A DNA stretch of 64,000 nt from Lachnospiraceae bacterium NK3A20 (GTDB lineage Bacteria > Bacillota > Clostridia > Lachnospirales > Lachnospiraceae), in contig FNQX01000009.1 in the NCBI GenBank assembly GCA_900107575.1, positions 1 through 64,000 on the forward strand, in the 5' to 3' direction. The position numbers were made by a program, and so were the translations under genes. The notes beneath the pieces were generated by a model, which had not been told where the DNA came from, did no database searches, and saw nothing but the letters and a program-made list of their open reading frames with translations. Position 1 is the first letter of the stretch. Every line of letters begins with the position of its first letter. Of this stretch, positions 25,718 to 34,349 are shown piece after piece.

Positions 25718-27472
25718 ATGGCTCACTTCAAGAATTTCAAGGTTGTCACCATCCTGCCCGCGCCGACCATCGTGCGAGAGCTGGACCACCTGGACGAGGA
25801 TTACGAGAAAATCACGCACTATGTGCCGCTCGACAAGGTTTATCTCGAGACATTCCGCGGAGATAGTTATGTCGAGAGGGAGAAGATGAAGTCTGCCATT
25901 GACTTCTTCAAGGCAAAGGGCGTCGAGGTGTCCGGCGCCATCACGACCTGCATCCCCGATCAGTCGGCGGCGGACAGGGATAAGCAGCGCCTGTTCGAGA
26001 CGTTCTGCTGGTCGGATGAGAAGATGCGCGCGAGGATGAAGGAGATCTCGGAATACACTGCGAGCCTCTTCGATGAGATCATTCTGGACGACTATTTTTT
26101 CACCAACTGCACCTGCGAAGCGTGTAGACGAAATAAGGGAAAGCGCAGCTGGACCCAGTTCCGCCTCGATACCCTGGAGGAGGTTTCGCGTGATCTTGTC
26201 GTCGGCCCCGCGAAGAAGATCAATCCGAAATGCCGCCTGATCGTGAAGTTCCCGAACTGGCGCGAGTCCTACCACGGCGCGGGATATAACCCGGAGAAGG
26301 AAAAAGACATTTTCGACGCGGTCTACACAGGCACTGAGACCAGAGCGACCGCATACCAGGACCAGCACCTTCCCCGCTACGCCAGTTACTCGCTGATGCG
26401 GTGGATGGACAACGCGGCGCCCGGCAGGAACGGCGGCGGCTGGTTCGACCCGTTCCAGTGCTTCACCGTTGACACCTATAACGAGCAGATGTATTTCACC
26501 GCCTTCTCCCGCCCGAAGGAGATCATGTTCTTCTCCTGGCACAATCTCGTGGACAACCGTTTCACTGGTCCGTCCGGCATGCAGCTTGGGAAAATAGACA
26601 GGCTTCTCACCGATCTCGGGTCTCCCGCAGGGCTTCCCGTCTATCTGCCATTCAACGCGGACGGGGAGAATCACGTCGAGGATCATCTGGGCATGCAGGG
26701 TTTTGCGTTCGAGCCGACGCCATATTTCCCGGAATTCCAGGAAGGCGGCAGCGTGTTCGTGACGGAGAGCTCCCTCCGGGATCCCGATGTCCTTGAGAAG
26801 ATCACGGACTTTGCCGCACAGGGTGGCAAGGTCTTTGCGACCACGGGATTCATAGCAAAGGCAGAACCCGCGAAATGGGAAGAGATCTCTTCCGCCCGCC
26901 TCACCGGACGGCACATCCTGGCTGATCGCTACTGGCTCACGGATGACTATGCGGACTATGTCGAGAGCGGCACGAATATCCTCTTCCCCGAGATCCAGCA
27001 CAGTAACAACCGCAGCTGGGTGCTGCTGAACGCGGGCAGAAGCGATTTCATGACGCCCATCTATCTCTATGATTCCTACGGCAAAGGCGGTATTTACACC
27101 ATCTCGGTTCCGGAGAATCCGGCGGATCTCTCGCTCCTGCCCCCGCACATCCTGGACGCGGTGAAGAAGTCGATGAACGCCGGCGGCATCTATGTGACCG
27201 GCCGCAATATCTCTCTGTTCGTCTACGATAACGACACGTTCCTGATCTATCAGAATGTGAAGGAGCCGATCCGACCGGAGCACGTCACCGTGCACATTCA
27301 GAACGAAACAGCGAAGCTGGTCCGGATCGGCGGCGACCCCAGCCGTGAATCTTCCGGCGAAATCCCGCTCCGACGCGTAGAGAGCAGCTACAATCTGCAG
27401 CCCTATTGCGAGTGGGTTGCCGACATCGCCATCGAGCCCGGCGAGTTCCTGGCATATAGGATCGTGAGATAA
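25718..27472 (+). CDS. Putative TIM-barrel glycoside-hydrolase-like protein (unassigned family)
   Basis: A 584-residue cytoplasmic protein of no family I can name. The N-terminal half reads like an alpha/beta barrel: KVYLETFRGD, then GVEVSGAITTCIP and FDEIILDDYFFTNCTCEACR, where DD (124-125) could be catalytic acids and CxCxxC (131-136) a metal or structural site. WxxNxR-type patches and a C-terminal beta-sandwich follow. The ATG at 25718 has GGAGGAG close upstream. It is divergent from the GH28-like gene and carries its own AraC-style promoter, so a glycan substrate is likely. Catalysis is unproven. Confidence 0.6.
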   Translation: MAHFKNFKVVTILPAPTIVRELDHLDEDYEKITHYVPLDKVYLETFRGDSYVEREKMKSAIDFFKAKGVEVSGAITTCIPDQSAADRDKQRLFETFCWSDEKMRARMKEISEYTASLFDEIILDDYFFTNCTCEACRRNKGKRSWTQFRLDTLEEVSRDLVVGPAKKINPKCRLIVKFPNWRESYHGAGYNPEKEKDIFDAVYTGTETRATAYQDQHLPRYASYSLMRWMDNAAPGRNGGGWFDPFQCFTVDTYNEQMYFTAFSRPKEIMFFSWHNLVDNRFTGPSGMQLGKIDRLLTDLGSPAGLPVYLPFNADGENHVEDHLGMQGFAFEPTPYFPEFQEGGSVFVTESSLRDPDVLEKITDFAAQGGKVFATTGFIAKAEPAKWEEISSARLTGRHILADRYWLTDDYADYVESGTNILFPEIQHSNNRSWVLLNAGRSDFMTPIYLYDSYGKGGIYTISVPENPADLSLLPPHILDAVKKSMNAGGIYVTGRNISLFVYDNDTFLIYQNVKEPIRPEHVTVHIQNETAKLVRIGGDPSRESSGEIPLRRVESSYNLQPYCEWVADIAIEPGEFLAYRIVR

Positions 27473-27634
27473 CCCCTCTTGCACAGAACACTGTCTCTTT
27501 TCAATAGAGTTCCTGGCATGCCGGATCGCGAATTTGCCCCTCTAGAACAGAACACTGCCTATTTTCCATGGAGTTTCTGACATATCGGCCTGCGCGAGAG
27601 TCCCTTTTTGACAGAACACTGCCATTCTCAAAGC
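27443..27634. repeat. Three tandem 64-bp copies including the 3' end of the coding sequence
   Basis: GAGTTCCTGGCATA..CCCCTCTTG..CAGAACACTG begins at 27443 inside the last codons of the preceding gene and is repeated at 27507 and 27571. The exact 64-bp offset is confirmed by CAGAACACTG at 27484, 27548 and 27612. Copies diverge progressively, and the stop codon is not conserved. Confidence 0.85.
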
Positions 27635-27638
27635 GTTT

Positions 27639-27993
27639 GGGCCAATAGCAGGAGATAGTAAATCCAGTCCCATCCTTTTCCTGACATGTCGGGCTAATAG
27701 CGCTTTACAGGAAATTCAGGCCCACCCAGGCAGTAAAACATCGGGCCAATAGCAGGATCGAGAAAATTCAGTCACCAGAAATCCCCGGCTAAATGGTGAT
27801 TGAATGGTGTCTGAAGTTCTCAGAACCTGCTATTGCCCCGATATGCTGCATGAAATGCGGGACTGAATTTATTGGATGCTCATATTGACCCGAGCAACTC
27901 GAGAAATCGTGGTGCCAAAATTTCTCAGAACCGCTATTGGCCCAAGACCTGAATTAACGCCATCTGTCCATACTCAGGAGCCGTTATTGGACC
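27639..27993. repeat. Mirror-arranged GGGCCAATAGCAGG repeats
   Basis: Forward copies lie at 27639, 27691 and 27743. Inverted copies (CCTGCTATTGCCC-like) lie at 27826, 27931 and 27981, preceded by CTCAGAAC or CTCAGGAG. Forward copies are followed by AAATTCAG/AAATCCAG segments. The region can fold into a large stem, with the inner pair 27743/27826 giving about 18 bp. Confidence 0.75.
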
Positions 27994-28095
27994 ATACCTG
28001 GGTACCGCGATTACCTCAAAATCCAATATAAGGCTGTCAGCTAATCGGCTCTGCAAAGGAAATGTTACACACACGTTGCCCCCGAATGTCGTTCG

Positions 28096-28354
28096 TGGAC
28101 AAAATTCAGCCTTCTCTCAATGATTTTGTCCAAAATTTAGGCTCCCAAGGGCATATCATAACGATTGAAACTGTGATTTGGATAATTGGCAACGGTTCCA
28201 AAGAGAATATGTCCACAAAATCAATCAATTCTCGGACAATTCTTCCTCCGGGATCGTTCCCATTGTCCAAAAAACCTCTGTAGCAGCCCAGGATGCCCTG
28301 TTTGAGGCTAATTTTTGGACATAAAATTTCTGGAACCGTTCCCGAATGTCCAAA
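28096..28354. repeat. GTCCA/TGGAC repeat cluster
   Basis: TGTCCA-A-rich words occur at about 28138, 28211, 28265 and 28348 and inverted TGGACA words at 28096 and 28316. A longer direct repeat, GGRWYCGTTCCC followed by TGTCCAAA, is at 28251-28270 and 28332-28354. No ORF fits; the segment looks like eroded repeats. Confidence 0.6.
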
Positions 28355-28419
28355 CCGAATCCTCAATGCAACGAAGGGCGATGCGACTCCTCGGCTGTCT
28401 GCAGAATCTTCACATAACA

Positions 28420-28559
28420 AGCGAAGGCACGCCGCCTCCCATCTCATCCACGGAACCTTCCGCGGCGAGATCGGTCATAACCCTGTAGAACGCGGGTTAT
28501 AGCCAATCTCGCCGTGGCCTTTCCTGGTGGATTCGATTGGGAGGCGGCATGCCTTCGCT
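28420..28559. repeat. 140-bp imperfect palindrome (long cruciform/hairpin)
   Basis: The arms start AGCGAAGGCA (28420) and end TGCCTTCGCT (28559). Inside, GCCGCCTCCCA pairs with TGGGAGGCGGC, ATCCAC with GTGGAT, CGGCGAGAT with ATCTCGCCG, and ATAACCC (28477) with GGGTTAT (28494), around a 10-nt centre. The core GGTCATAAC..GTTATAGCC also occurs in the palindrome at 35466-35668. It lies between convergent genes. Confidence 0.9.
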
Positions 28560-28624
28560 GTGTTCATCGTGCACTTGTGATGTTCAGTGCAGCTTCTATG
28601 CAAAGTTCACTTTACCGTCGTTCC

Positions 28625-28682
28625 GGCATATCTCAGCCTACGACGGCATCAGTTGGCATAGCTCACCCCGCGACGGCGTCAG
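28625..28682. repeat. 30-bp tandem repeat overlapping the 3' end of the ABC exporter gene
   Basis: GGCATATCTCAGCC..GACGGCATCAG (28625-28652) is repeated as GGCATAGCTCACCC..GACGGCGTCAG (28655-28682). The second copy contains the stop codon and last codons of the minus-strand ABC gene, so the first looks like a downstream duplicate of that gene end. Confidence 0.75.
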
Positions 28683-30492
28683 CCGCCATGTCTTCATACT
28701 GCCGCGTGTACAGCTCGTGATAGTACCCATGCTGCTGCATGAGCTCGCGGTGCGTGCCGCGCTCAATAATCTTGCCGTCGCGGACGACGAGAATCACGTC
28801 CGCGTCCACAATCGTAGAGAGCCGGTGGGCGATGACAAATGACGTCCTGCCCTGGATCACAATGTCGATCGCGTCCTGAATCCGCTTCTCCGTCAGCGTG
28901 TCGATGGAAGCCGTCGCCTCGTCGAGCACCAGAATCTTCGGATCCGCGAGAATCGCCCTCGCGAAAGAGAGAAGCTGCTTCTCACCGGTCGAGAGAAGGT
29001 CACCTCCCTCGCCGACTTCGGCGTCGAGGCCGCCTTCCATTTTCTCCACGACACTCTCCGCGGAGACGAGCTTCAGTGCCTGCCAGATCTCATCGTCCGT
29101 AGCGTCGGGCTTGCCATAGCGCAGATTGTCGCGGACCGAACCGGAGAAGAGGTGCGGCGTCTGCAGCACATACCCGATATTGGAGTGCAGCCAGAGCTGC
29201 GAACGCTCCCGCGCGTCCCTCCCGTCGATCAGCACCTGTCCCCTCGTCGGCTCGAAGAAACGGCAGACGAGATTGACCAGCGTCGATTTTCCGGCGCCGG
29301 TTTCGCCGACGATGGCGACATTCGTACCAGCGGGAACCTTCAGATTGAAGTGCTGCAGTACCACCTCCTCGCCGTCGGGATACTGGAAATCCACATCCCT
29401 GAACTCCACATCGCCATGCAGTGCTTCCCAGTTCTCCTTCTTCGGATGGAAGGTGTCGCCGTAGCGCTCGATGACCTTTGGTGTATCCGCAACATCCGAC
29501 TGCGTCTCGAGAAGCCTTGTGAGCCTCTCAATGTTGACCTGGATTGCGATGAGCGCCGAAATCGTGTTGATGATGTTCTGAATTGGCTCCATCATGCCGA
29601 GCGCGTAGCTCATGAACGCCGACAGCGTACCGATCATAATGACGCCGTTCATCGTGATCACGCCGCCCTGCCACAGAACGAGGGCGAGGGCGATCGAGGA
29701 CATCATCGTCACGGAAGCGGTGAACAGCGCGGAATAGTGCGTCGTGTGCACCGAGGTGGAGCGCATGTCTTCCGTGTCTGTCTCGAAATCCTTGTCCATC
29801 TTCTTCTCGACCGCCAGTGTTTTCACGGACTTGGCGCCGGTAATGCCTTCGTTGAAATCCGACGTGATCGTCGAGTTGATCTCACGGATGCGACGGTTGA
29901 GGCCGACAAGCTTCTTCTGGAACAGCGAGATCAGAAGGATCGCGACCGGCACCAGCACCAGCACGAAGGCGGCAAGCCTTGCGTTGACGCTGAGCATGAC
30001 GATCAGAATGCACACAATGTACGAGCCGTTCCAGACGATATCCATCATGCGCCAGGCCACCAGCTCACCGATCTTGCCGGTGTCTGACATGACTCTCGCG
30101 TGAATGTAGCCGACGTTGTTCTGATTGAAATAGGAGAAAGACAGCTCCTGCAGATGATTGAAGGATGCGTTGCGCAGATCCCGGTCGACAGACATCTCGA
30201 TCTTGCCGCAGTTGTAGGTCGAGACGAAATTGTCGACCACCTGCAGCGCGAGGATCACAACATAGAGCAGGATGAACTGCCCCAGACCTTCCAGTGTGCG
30301 CCCCGCGACGAAATGGTCAATCGCGTAGCGGTTGAACAGAGGGTAGGCCGAGTCCGCCACGGAGGAGAGACACCCCAGCACGATCATGAGAAAGATCGTC
30401 TTCCGGTACGGCTTCACGAACGGGAAGAGCTTCGGAATTCCGAAAAAGGGCAGCATGACGTTCCTGTCTTCCTGATGCTGTTTACCTGCCAT
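28663..30492 (-). CDS. ABC exporter half-transporter, consensus ATP site subunit
   Basis: A 609-residue exporter subunit with a six-helix membrane domain and a C-terminal ATPase: Walker A GETGAGKST, Walker B ILVLDEATASID with the catalytic Glu, H-loop IAHRLS. The signature motif is LSTGEKQL, departing from LSGGQ. The start at 30492 is preceded by GGGAGG and overlaps the stop of the partner gene by 11 nt. Together they form a heterodimeric exporter of the BmrCD/YheIH kind for drugs, peptides or lipids. The C-terminus AADAVAG lies in a duplicated repeat. Confidence 0.93.
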   Translation of the reverse strand: MAGKQHQEDRNVMLPFFGIPKLFPFVKPYRKTIFLMIVLGCLSSVADSAYPLFNRYAIDHFVAGRTLEGLGQFILLYVVILALQVVDNFVSTYNCGKIEMSVDRDLRNASFNHLQELSFSYFNQNNVGYIHARVMSDTGKIGELVAWRMMDIVWNGSYIVCILIVMLSVNARLAAFVLVLVPVAILLISLFQKKLVGLNRRIREINSTITSDFNEGITGAKSVKTLAVEKKMDKDFETDTEDMRSTSVHTTHYSALFTASVTMMSSIALALVLWQGGVITMNGVIMIGTLSAFMSYALGMMEPIQNIINTISALIAIQVNIERLTRLLETQSDVADTPKVIERYGDTFHPKKENWEALHGDVEFRDVDFQYPDGEEVVLQHFNLKVPAGTNVAIVGETGAGKSTLVNLVCRFFEPTRGQVLIDGRDARERSQLWLHSNIGYVLQTPHLFSGSVRDNLRYGKPDATDDEIWQALKLVSAESVVEKMEGGLDAEVGEGGDLLSTGEKQLLSFARAILADPKILVLDEATASIDTLTEKRIQDAIDIVIQGRTSFVIAHRLSTIVDADVILVVRDGKIIERGTHRELMQQHGYYHELYTRQYEDMAADAVAG

Positions 30493-32476
30493 TGTCTGCC
30501 TCCCTTCCGTCTGCCTCTGCCGGCTGCGTTCTGTCCGAAAGCTCTGCATCGGGCACTGCACCCTTAGAAGCTTCCAAAACCTGCGATGCAGCATCGGCTG
30601 TCCCCGGACCCTCGCTGCCGATCGTGGACGCGTTCACCTGCAGCTCGTAAATTCTCTTATAGATGCCCTCTTGTCGGATCAGCTCCTCGTGTGTTCCCTG
30701 CTGCACAATGCGGCCTTTGTCGAGCACGATGATATTGTCCGCGTTCATGAGTGTTGTGATGCGGTGCGCGATGAGGATAACCGTGGAGTCGCCGGTATGC
30801 TCTTTGAGTGCGCGGCGGATCTTCGCGTCCGTCTCGGCATCAACCGCAGAGAGCGAGTCGTCGAACACCATGACAGGAGGTCTGCGGATCAGCATCTGCG
30901 CGATCGCCGCCCTCTGTTTCTGTCCGCCTGAGAGCGTCACGCCGCGTTCCCCGACATAAGTCTCATACCCCTGCGTGAAGTGCTGGATCGTCTCATCCAG
31001 GCTCGCAATGCGGGCAGCCTCCCGCACCTGTCTCGTATCGGCGTGTTCGAGCGCGATACCGATGTTCTCCTCCAGTGTCCGGGAGAAAAGATAAGGCTCC
31101 TGCAGCACCATTCCGATGTTGCGGCGCAGCCACTTCGACCGGATGTCATTGATGTCGACACCGCCGATCGTGATCCTGCCCTGTTCCGGCGGCAGCTCAT
31201 ACAGCCTGTCGAGAAGGTACATAAGCGTCGACTTGCCGGAGCCCGTGCCGCCCAGGATGCCGACAGTCGTGCCAGCCTTGATGCTAAACGATACGTCGTC
31301 CAATACTTCGTTCGTGCCGTTCTCGTACCGGTAGGTTACGTGGCTGAATTCAATGTCGCGATCAATCGGAGGCTCCGACGCACCTTCCCGGTCCTTCTCC
31401 TCTTCCGAGTTCATGATGTAGCGGATACGGTCAATCGAAATGCCCGCCTTCGACATCTCGGAAATGATGCGGCCGAGATTTCGCACCGGCCAGGTCAGCA
31501 TACCGTTGTAGGAAATGAAGGCAATATACTCACCGGCCGTGAGGCTCCCGCGCACGCAGAACACGGCGCCCATCACGGTCACCATCATGATCTGCAGCCC
31601 GGAGAACAGGTCGCCGACCGCCCAGAACGAGGAGAGAATGCGCATGAGATTCACCCAGTAGAGGGTGTAAGAATGGTTTTGTTTCTCGAACCTCTCCCGC
31701 TCGTAGATCTCGCGGCCGAATGCCCTGACAACGCGCACGCCCGTCAGGTTCTCCTGCGCGATATTGGAGAGCTTGCCCTCCTCCACGTCTGCCTTTTCAA
31801 ACGCGGAACCGATTCTGGAATGGAAGAAAAAGGAGTAGCCCACAATGATCGGGATGAACACCGCGGACACGAGCGTGAGCAGCGGATGAATCGTCCACAT
31901 GAAATACATCGCGAGCACGATCAGGATGATGACGCGGAAAAGCCCCGTCAGCTGCTGCGAGAGGAAGTTTTTGATCGTCTCGACATCCGATGTGCAGCGC
32001 TGGATAATGTCGCCCGTGCGATTCTCCTGGTGCCAGGTGAACGGCAGGTGCTCGATATGGGAGAAGAGCCGGTCGCGCATCGTCTTGACGAGCCGCTCAG
32101 CCCCCATGGAATTGAATAGATTGAATAGATACCGGCAGGCCGCGCTGATAAGAGCGATGCCGACGACGAGCAGCGCGATGTACCAGAGGTGCTCCCGGAG
32201 AAAGGCAGTGCCGCCGATGCTCTCTACCCACCCGTTGAAAACAGCAGGCATGTCCGACGCCTTGTCGCCCAGCACAGAGTCGACCGTCCAGCCGATGATC
32301 TTCGGGTTCACGAGGTCGAATGCGGATACGAGCATAGCGAAAATAACAGCCAGCACGAACCATCGTATGCTGCGTTGCAGGAAATAGGCCACCATCCCCG
32401 TTTTCGTCGGAAACTGCTCCGGGCTGCCTTTTGTTTTGTCTGCGAAGGACTGCGTAGTCTTTGTCTGATCCGTCAT
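30482..32476 (-). CDS. ABC exporter half-transporter, degenerate ATP site subunit
   Basis: A 664-residue partner subunit. The membrane domain starts about residue 35 (SIRWFVLAVIFAMLVSAFDLV). The ATPase has Walker A GGTGSGKST, a canonical LSGGQKQR signature, and a Walker B ending in VMVFDDSLSAVD, where Asp replaces the catalytic Glu. This asymmetry is characteristic of heterodimeric exporters. An Ala/Glu-rich hydrophilic tail of about 60 residues follows. It is the first gene of the pair. Confidence 0.93.
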   Translation of the reverse strand: MTDQTKTTQSFADKTKGSPEQFPTKTGMVAYFLQRSIRWFVLAVIFAMLVSAFDLVNPKIIGWTVDSVLGDKASDMPAVFNGWVESIGGTAFLREHLWYIALLVVGIALISAACRYLFNLFNSMGAERLVKTMRDRLFSHIEHLPFTWHQENRTGDIIQRCTSDVETIKNFLSQQLTGLFRVIILIVLAMYFMWTIHPLLTLVSAVFIPIIVGYSFFFHSRIGSAFEKADVEEGKLSNIAQENLTGVRVVRAFGREIYERERFEKQNHSYTLYWVNLMRILSSFWAVGDLFSGLQIMMVTVMGAVFCVRGSLTAGEYIAFISYNGMLTWPVRNLGRIISEMSKAGISIDRIRYIMNSEEEKDREGASEPPIDRDIEFSHVTYRYENGTNEVLDDVSFSIKAGTTVGILGGTGSGKSTLMYLLDRLYELPPEQGRITIGGVDINDIRSKWLRRNIGMVLQEPYLFSRTLEENIGIALEHADTRQVREAARIASLDETIQHFTQGYETYVGERGVTLSGGQKQRAAIAQMLIRRPPVMVFDDSLSAVDAETDAKIRRALKEHTGDSTVILIAHRITTLMNADNIIVLDKGRIVQQGTHEELIRQEGIYKRIYELQVNASTIGSEGPGTADAASQVLEASKGAVPDAELSDRTQPAEADGREADNGR

Positions 32477-32562
32477 AAAAATTTCCTTACGATGTAGTAG
32501 TGTATCCGATCAGGACAGCCGCGGCGCCCTGCCCTATATTGGCTGTCCTCACGAAGCAGCTC

Positions 32563-34239
32563 TTAGAACAGTCCCTCGATCTCGCCGGACGCGTCGATGT
32601 CGATCTTCTCGGCTGCGGGCACGCGGGGAAGGCCAGGCATCTGAATGATCTCACCCGTCAGGACGACGACGAAGCCGGCGCCTGCCGAAACGTAGGCATC
32701 CCGTACCGTGATGTGGAAGCCTTCCGGCCGGCCGAGCCTGTGCTGGTCGTCGGAGAGGGAATACTGCGTTTTCGCGATGCAGACAGGAAGGGAACCGAAG
32801 CCGAGGCTCTCCAGCGTCTGCAGGGCCTTCTTCGCAGCTGCGGTGTAGTCTACGCCGTCCGCACCGTAGATCTCCTTCGCGATCACCTCAACCTTTTCGG
32901 TCAGAGGCTGCTCCAGTGCATAGAGCGGATGGTACTGAGATTTCTTCGTCTCGAGCGTTTGCAGTACCTTTTCCGCCAGTGCAAGGCCGCCTTTTCCGCC
33001 ATTCGCCCAGACTTCCGCCTTGGCAAATTCACAGCCGTGCTCCTTGCAGTAGTCCTCGATCACCTTCTCTTCCGCCGGTGTATCTGTCAGGAAGGAGTTG
33101 ATCGCGACCACGATCGGCACGCCGAATTTCTGGAGGTTCTCGATGTGCTTGCCAAGGTTCGCAATGCCCTTTTGCAGTGCCGGGACGTTCTCCTCTTTAA
33201 GATCCGCCTTCGCAACGCCGCCGTTGTATTTCAGTGCCTGCACAGTTGCGACGATGACGGCTGCGTCCGGGGTAAAGCCTGCCATGCGGCACTTGATATC
33301 CATGAACTTCTCGGCGCCAAGATCCGCACCGAAGCCCGCCTCAGTGATGACGTAGTCTGCCATTTTCATGGCGGCTCTCGTGGCCCTTACGGAATTGCAG
33401 CCGTGTGCGATATTCGCGAACGGTCCGCCGTGGACGAGCGCGGGCGTGTGCTCAATCGTCTGCATAAGGTTCGGCTGGATCGCATCCTTTAACAGAGCCA
33501 GCATCGCACCGACAACGTTCAGCTCTCCCGCCCGCACCGACTGATTGTCATAGGTGTAGGCAACGACAATCCTCTCCAGACGCTTCCGCAAATCCTCCAT
33601 ATTCTCCGCAAGGCAGAAGATCGCCATGATTTCGGAAGCCGCCGTGATGACAAAATGATCCTCCCGGGCGGGGCCGTTCGTATGACCGCCGAGGCCGACG
33701 GTGATATTGCGCAGCGCCCTGTCATTCATGTCCATGCATCTTTTCCAGACGATTCTCGTGGGGTCAATATGCAGCGCGTTGCCGAAATGAATATGATTGT
33801 CGATGGCTGCCGCGAGAAGATTGTTCGCGGAAGTGATGGCGTGGAAATCGCCGGTGAAATGAAGATTCAGATCCTCCATGGGAACGATCTGCGCGTGTCC
33901 GCCGCCTGCCGCGCCGCCTTTGACGCCGAAGCACGGCCCCAGGGATGGCTCCCGCAGCGCGAGGCACACCTTTTTGCCCAATTCGTGGAAAGCATCCGCC
34001 AGGCCGATACTGATTGTCGTCTTGCCCTCGCCTGCGGGTGTCGGATTGATGGCGGTGACCAGAATGAGCCTGCCGTCCGGCTGATCCTTAAGAGAATTCA
34101 GATAGCCTTCCGAAATTTTGGCCTTGTACCTGCCGTAGTATTCCAGCTCTTCTTCGGGAATGCCCAGCCGCGCGGCGACCGTTCCGATCGGATCCATTAC
34201 AGCTTCATGTGCAATTTCGATATCAGATTTTACCGCCAT
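32563..34239 (-). CDS. fhs: Formate--tetrahydrofolate ligase
   Basis: The 558-residue cytosolic enzyme makes 10-formyl-tetrahydrofolate from formate, ATP and THF, feeding purine synthesis and, in acetogens, the methyl branch of the Wood-Ljungdahl pathway. The ATP-binding signature [19 protein letters not shown] and [14 protein letters not shown] are present; length and both ends match the family. No other folate genes neighbour it here, so an acetogenic role cannot be claimed. Confidence 0.97.
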   Translation of the reverse strand: MAVKSDIEIAHEAVMDPIGTVAARLGIPEEELEYYGRYKAKISEGYLNSLKDQPDGRLILVTAINPTPAGEGKTTISIGLADAFHELGKKVCLALREPSLGPCFGVKGGAAGGGHAQIVPMEDLNLHFTGDFHAITSANNLLAAAIDNHIHFGNALHIDPTRIVWKRCMDMNDRALRNITVGLGGHTNGPAREDHFVITAASEIMAIFCLAENMEDLRKRLERIVVAYTYDNQSVRAGELNVVGAMLALLKDAIQPNLMQTIEHTPALVHGGPFANIAHGCNSVRATRAAMKMADYVITEAGFGADLGAEKFMDIKCRMAGFTPDAAVIVATVQALKYNGGVAKADLKEENVPALQKGIANLGKHIENLQKFGVPIVVAINSFLTDTPAEEKVIEDYCKEHGCEFAKAEVWANGGKGGLALAEKVLQTLETKKSQYHPLYALEQPLTEKVEVIAKEIYGADGVDYTAAAKKALQTLESLGFGSLPVCIAKTQYSLSDDQHRLGRPEGFHITVRDAYVSAGAGFVVVLTGEIIQMPGLPRVPAAEKIDIDASGEIEGLF

Positions 34240-34349
34240 TGTCTCCTCCGAATTGATACACTATGAAATTTCCCTCAGCATAAACGTGCCCACAAAACAG
34301 GGAACATCCTTGTTCTGTGAGCACCTGCAAAACTTAATATAACATGTTT

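Noticed and set aside
25598-27484. 628-aa frame on the minus strand
   Set aside because: It mirrors the plus-strand gene at 25718, which has a promoter and ribosome binding site; the minus frame has neither.
27639-27993. CRISPR-like repeats
   Set aside because: Copies are degenerate, half are inverted, spacing is irregular and no cas gene is present.
28106-28447. 113-aa frame in the repeat-rich gap
   Set aside because: It runs through degenerate repeats and part of the palindrome, lacks a ribosome binding site and shows no recognisable domain.
34290-34320. Riboswitch or terminator upstream of fhs
   Set aside because: An imperfect 12-bp stem (CACAAAACAGGG/CCTTGTTCTGTG) exists, but there is no T-run and no recognisable folate-riboswitch motif.
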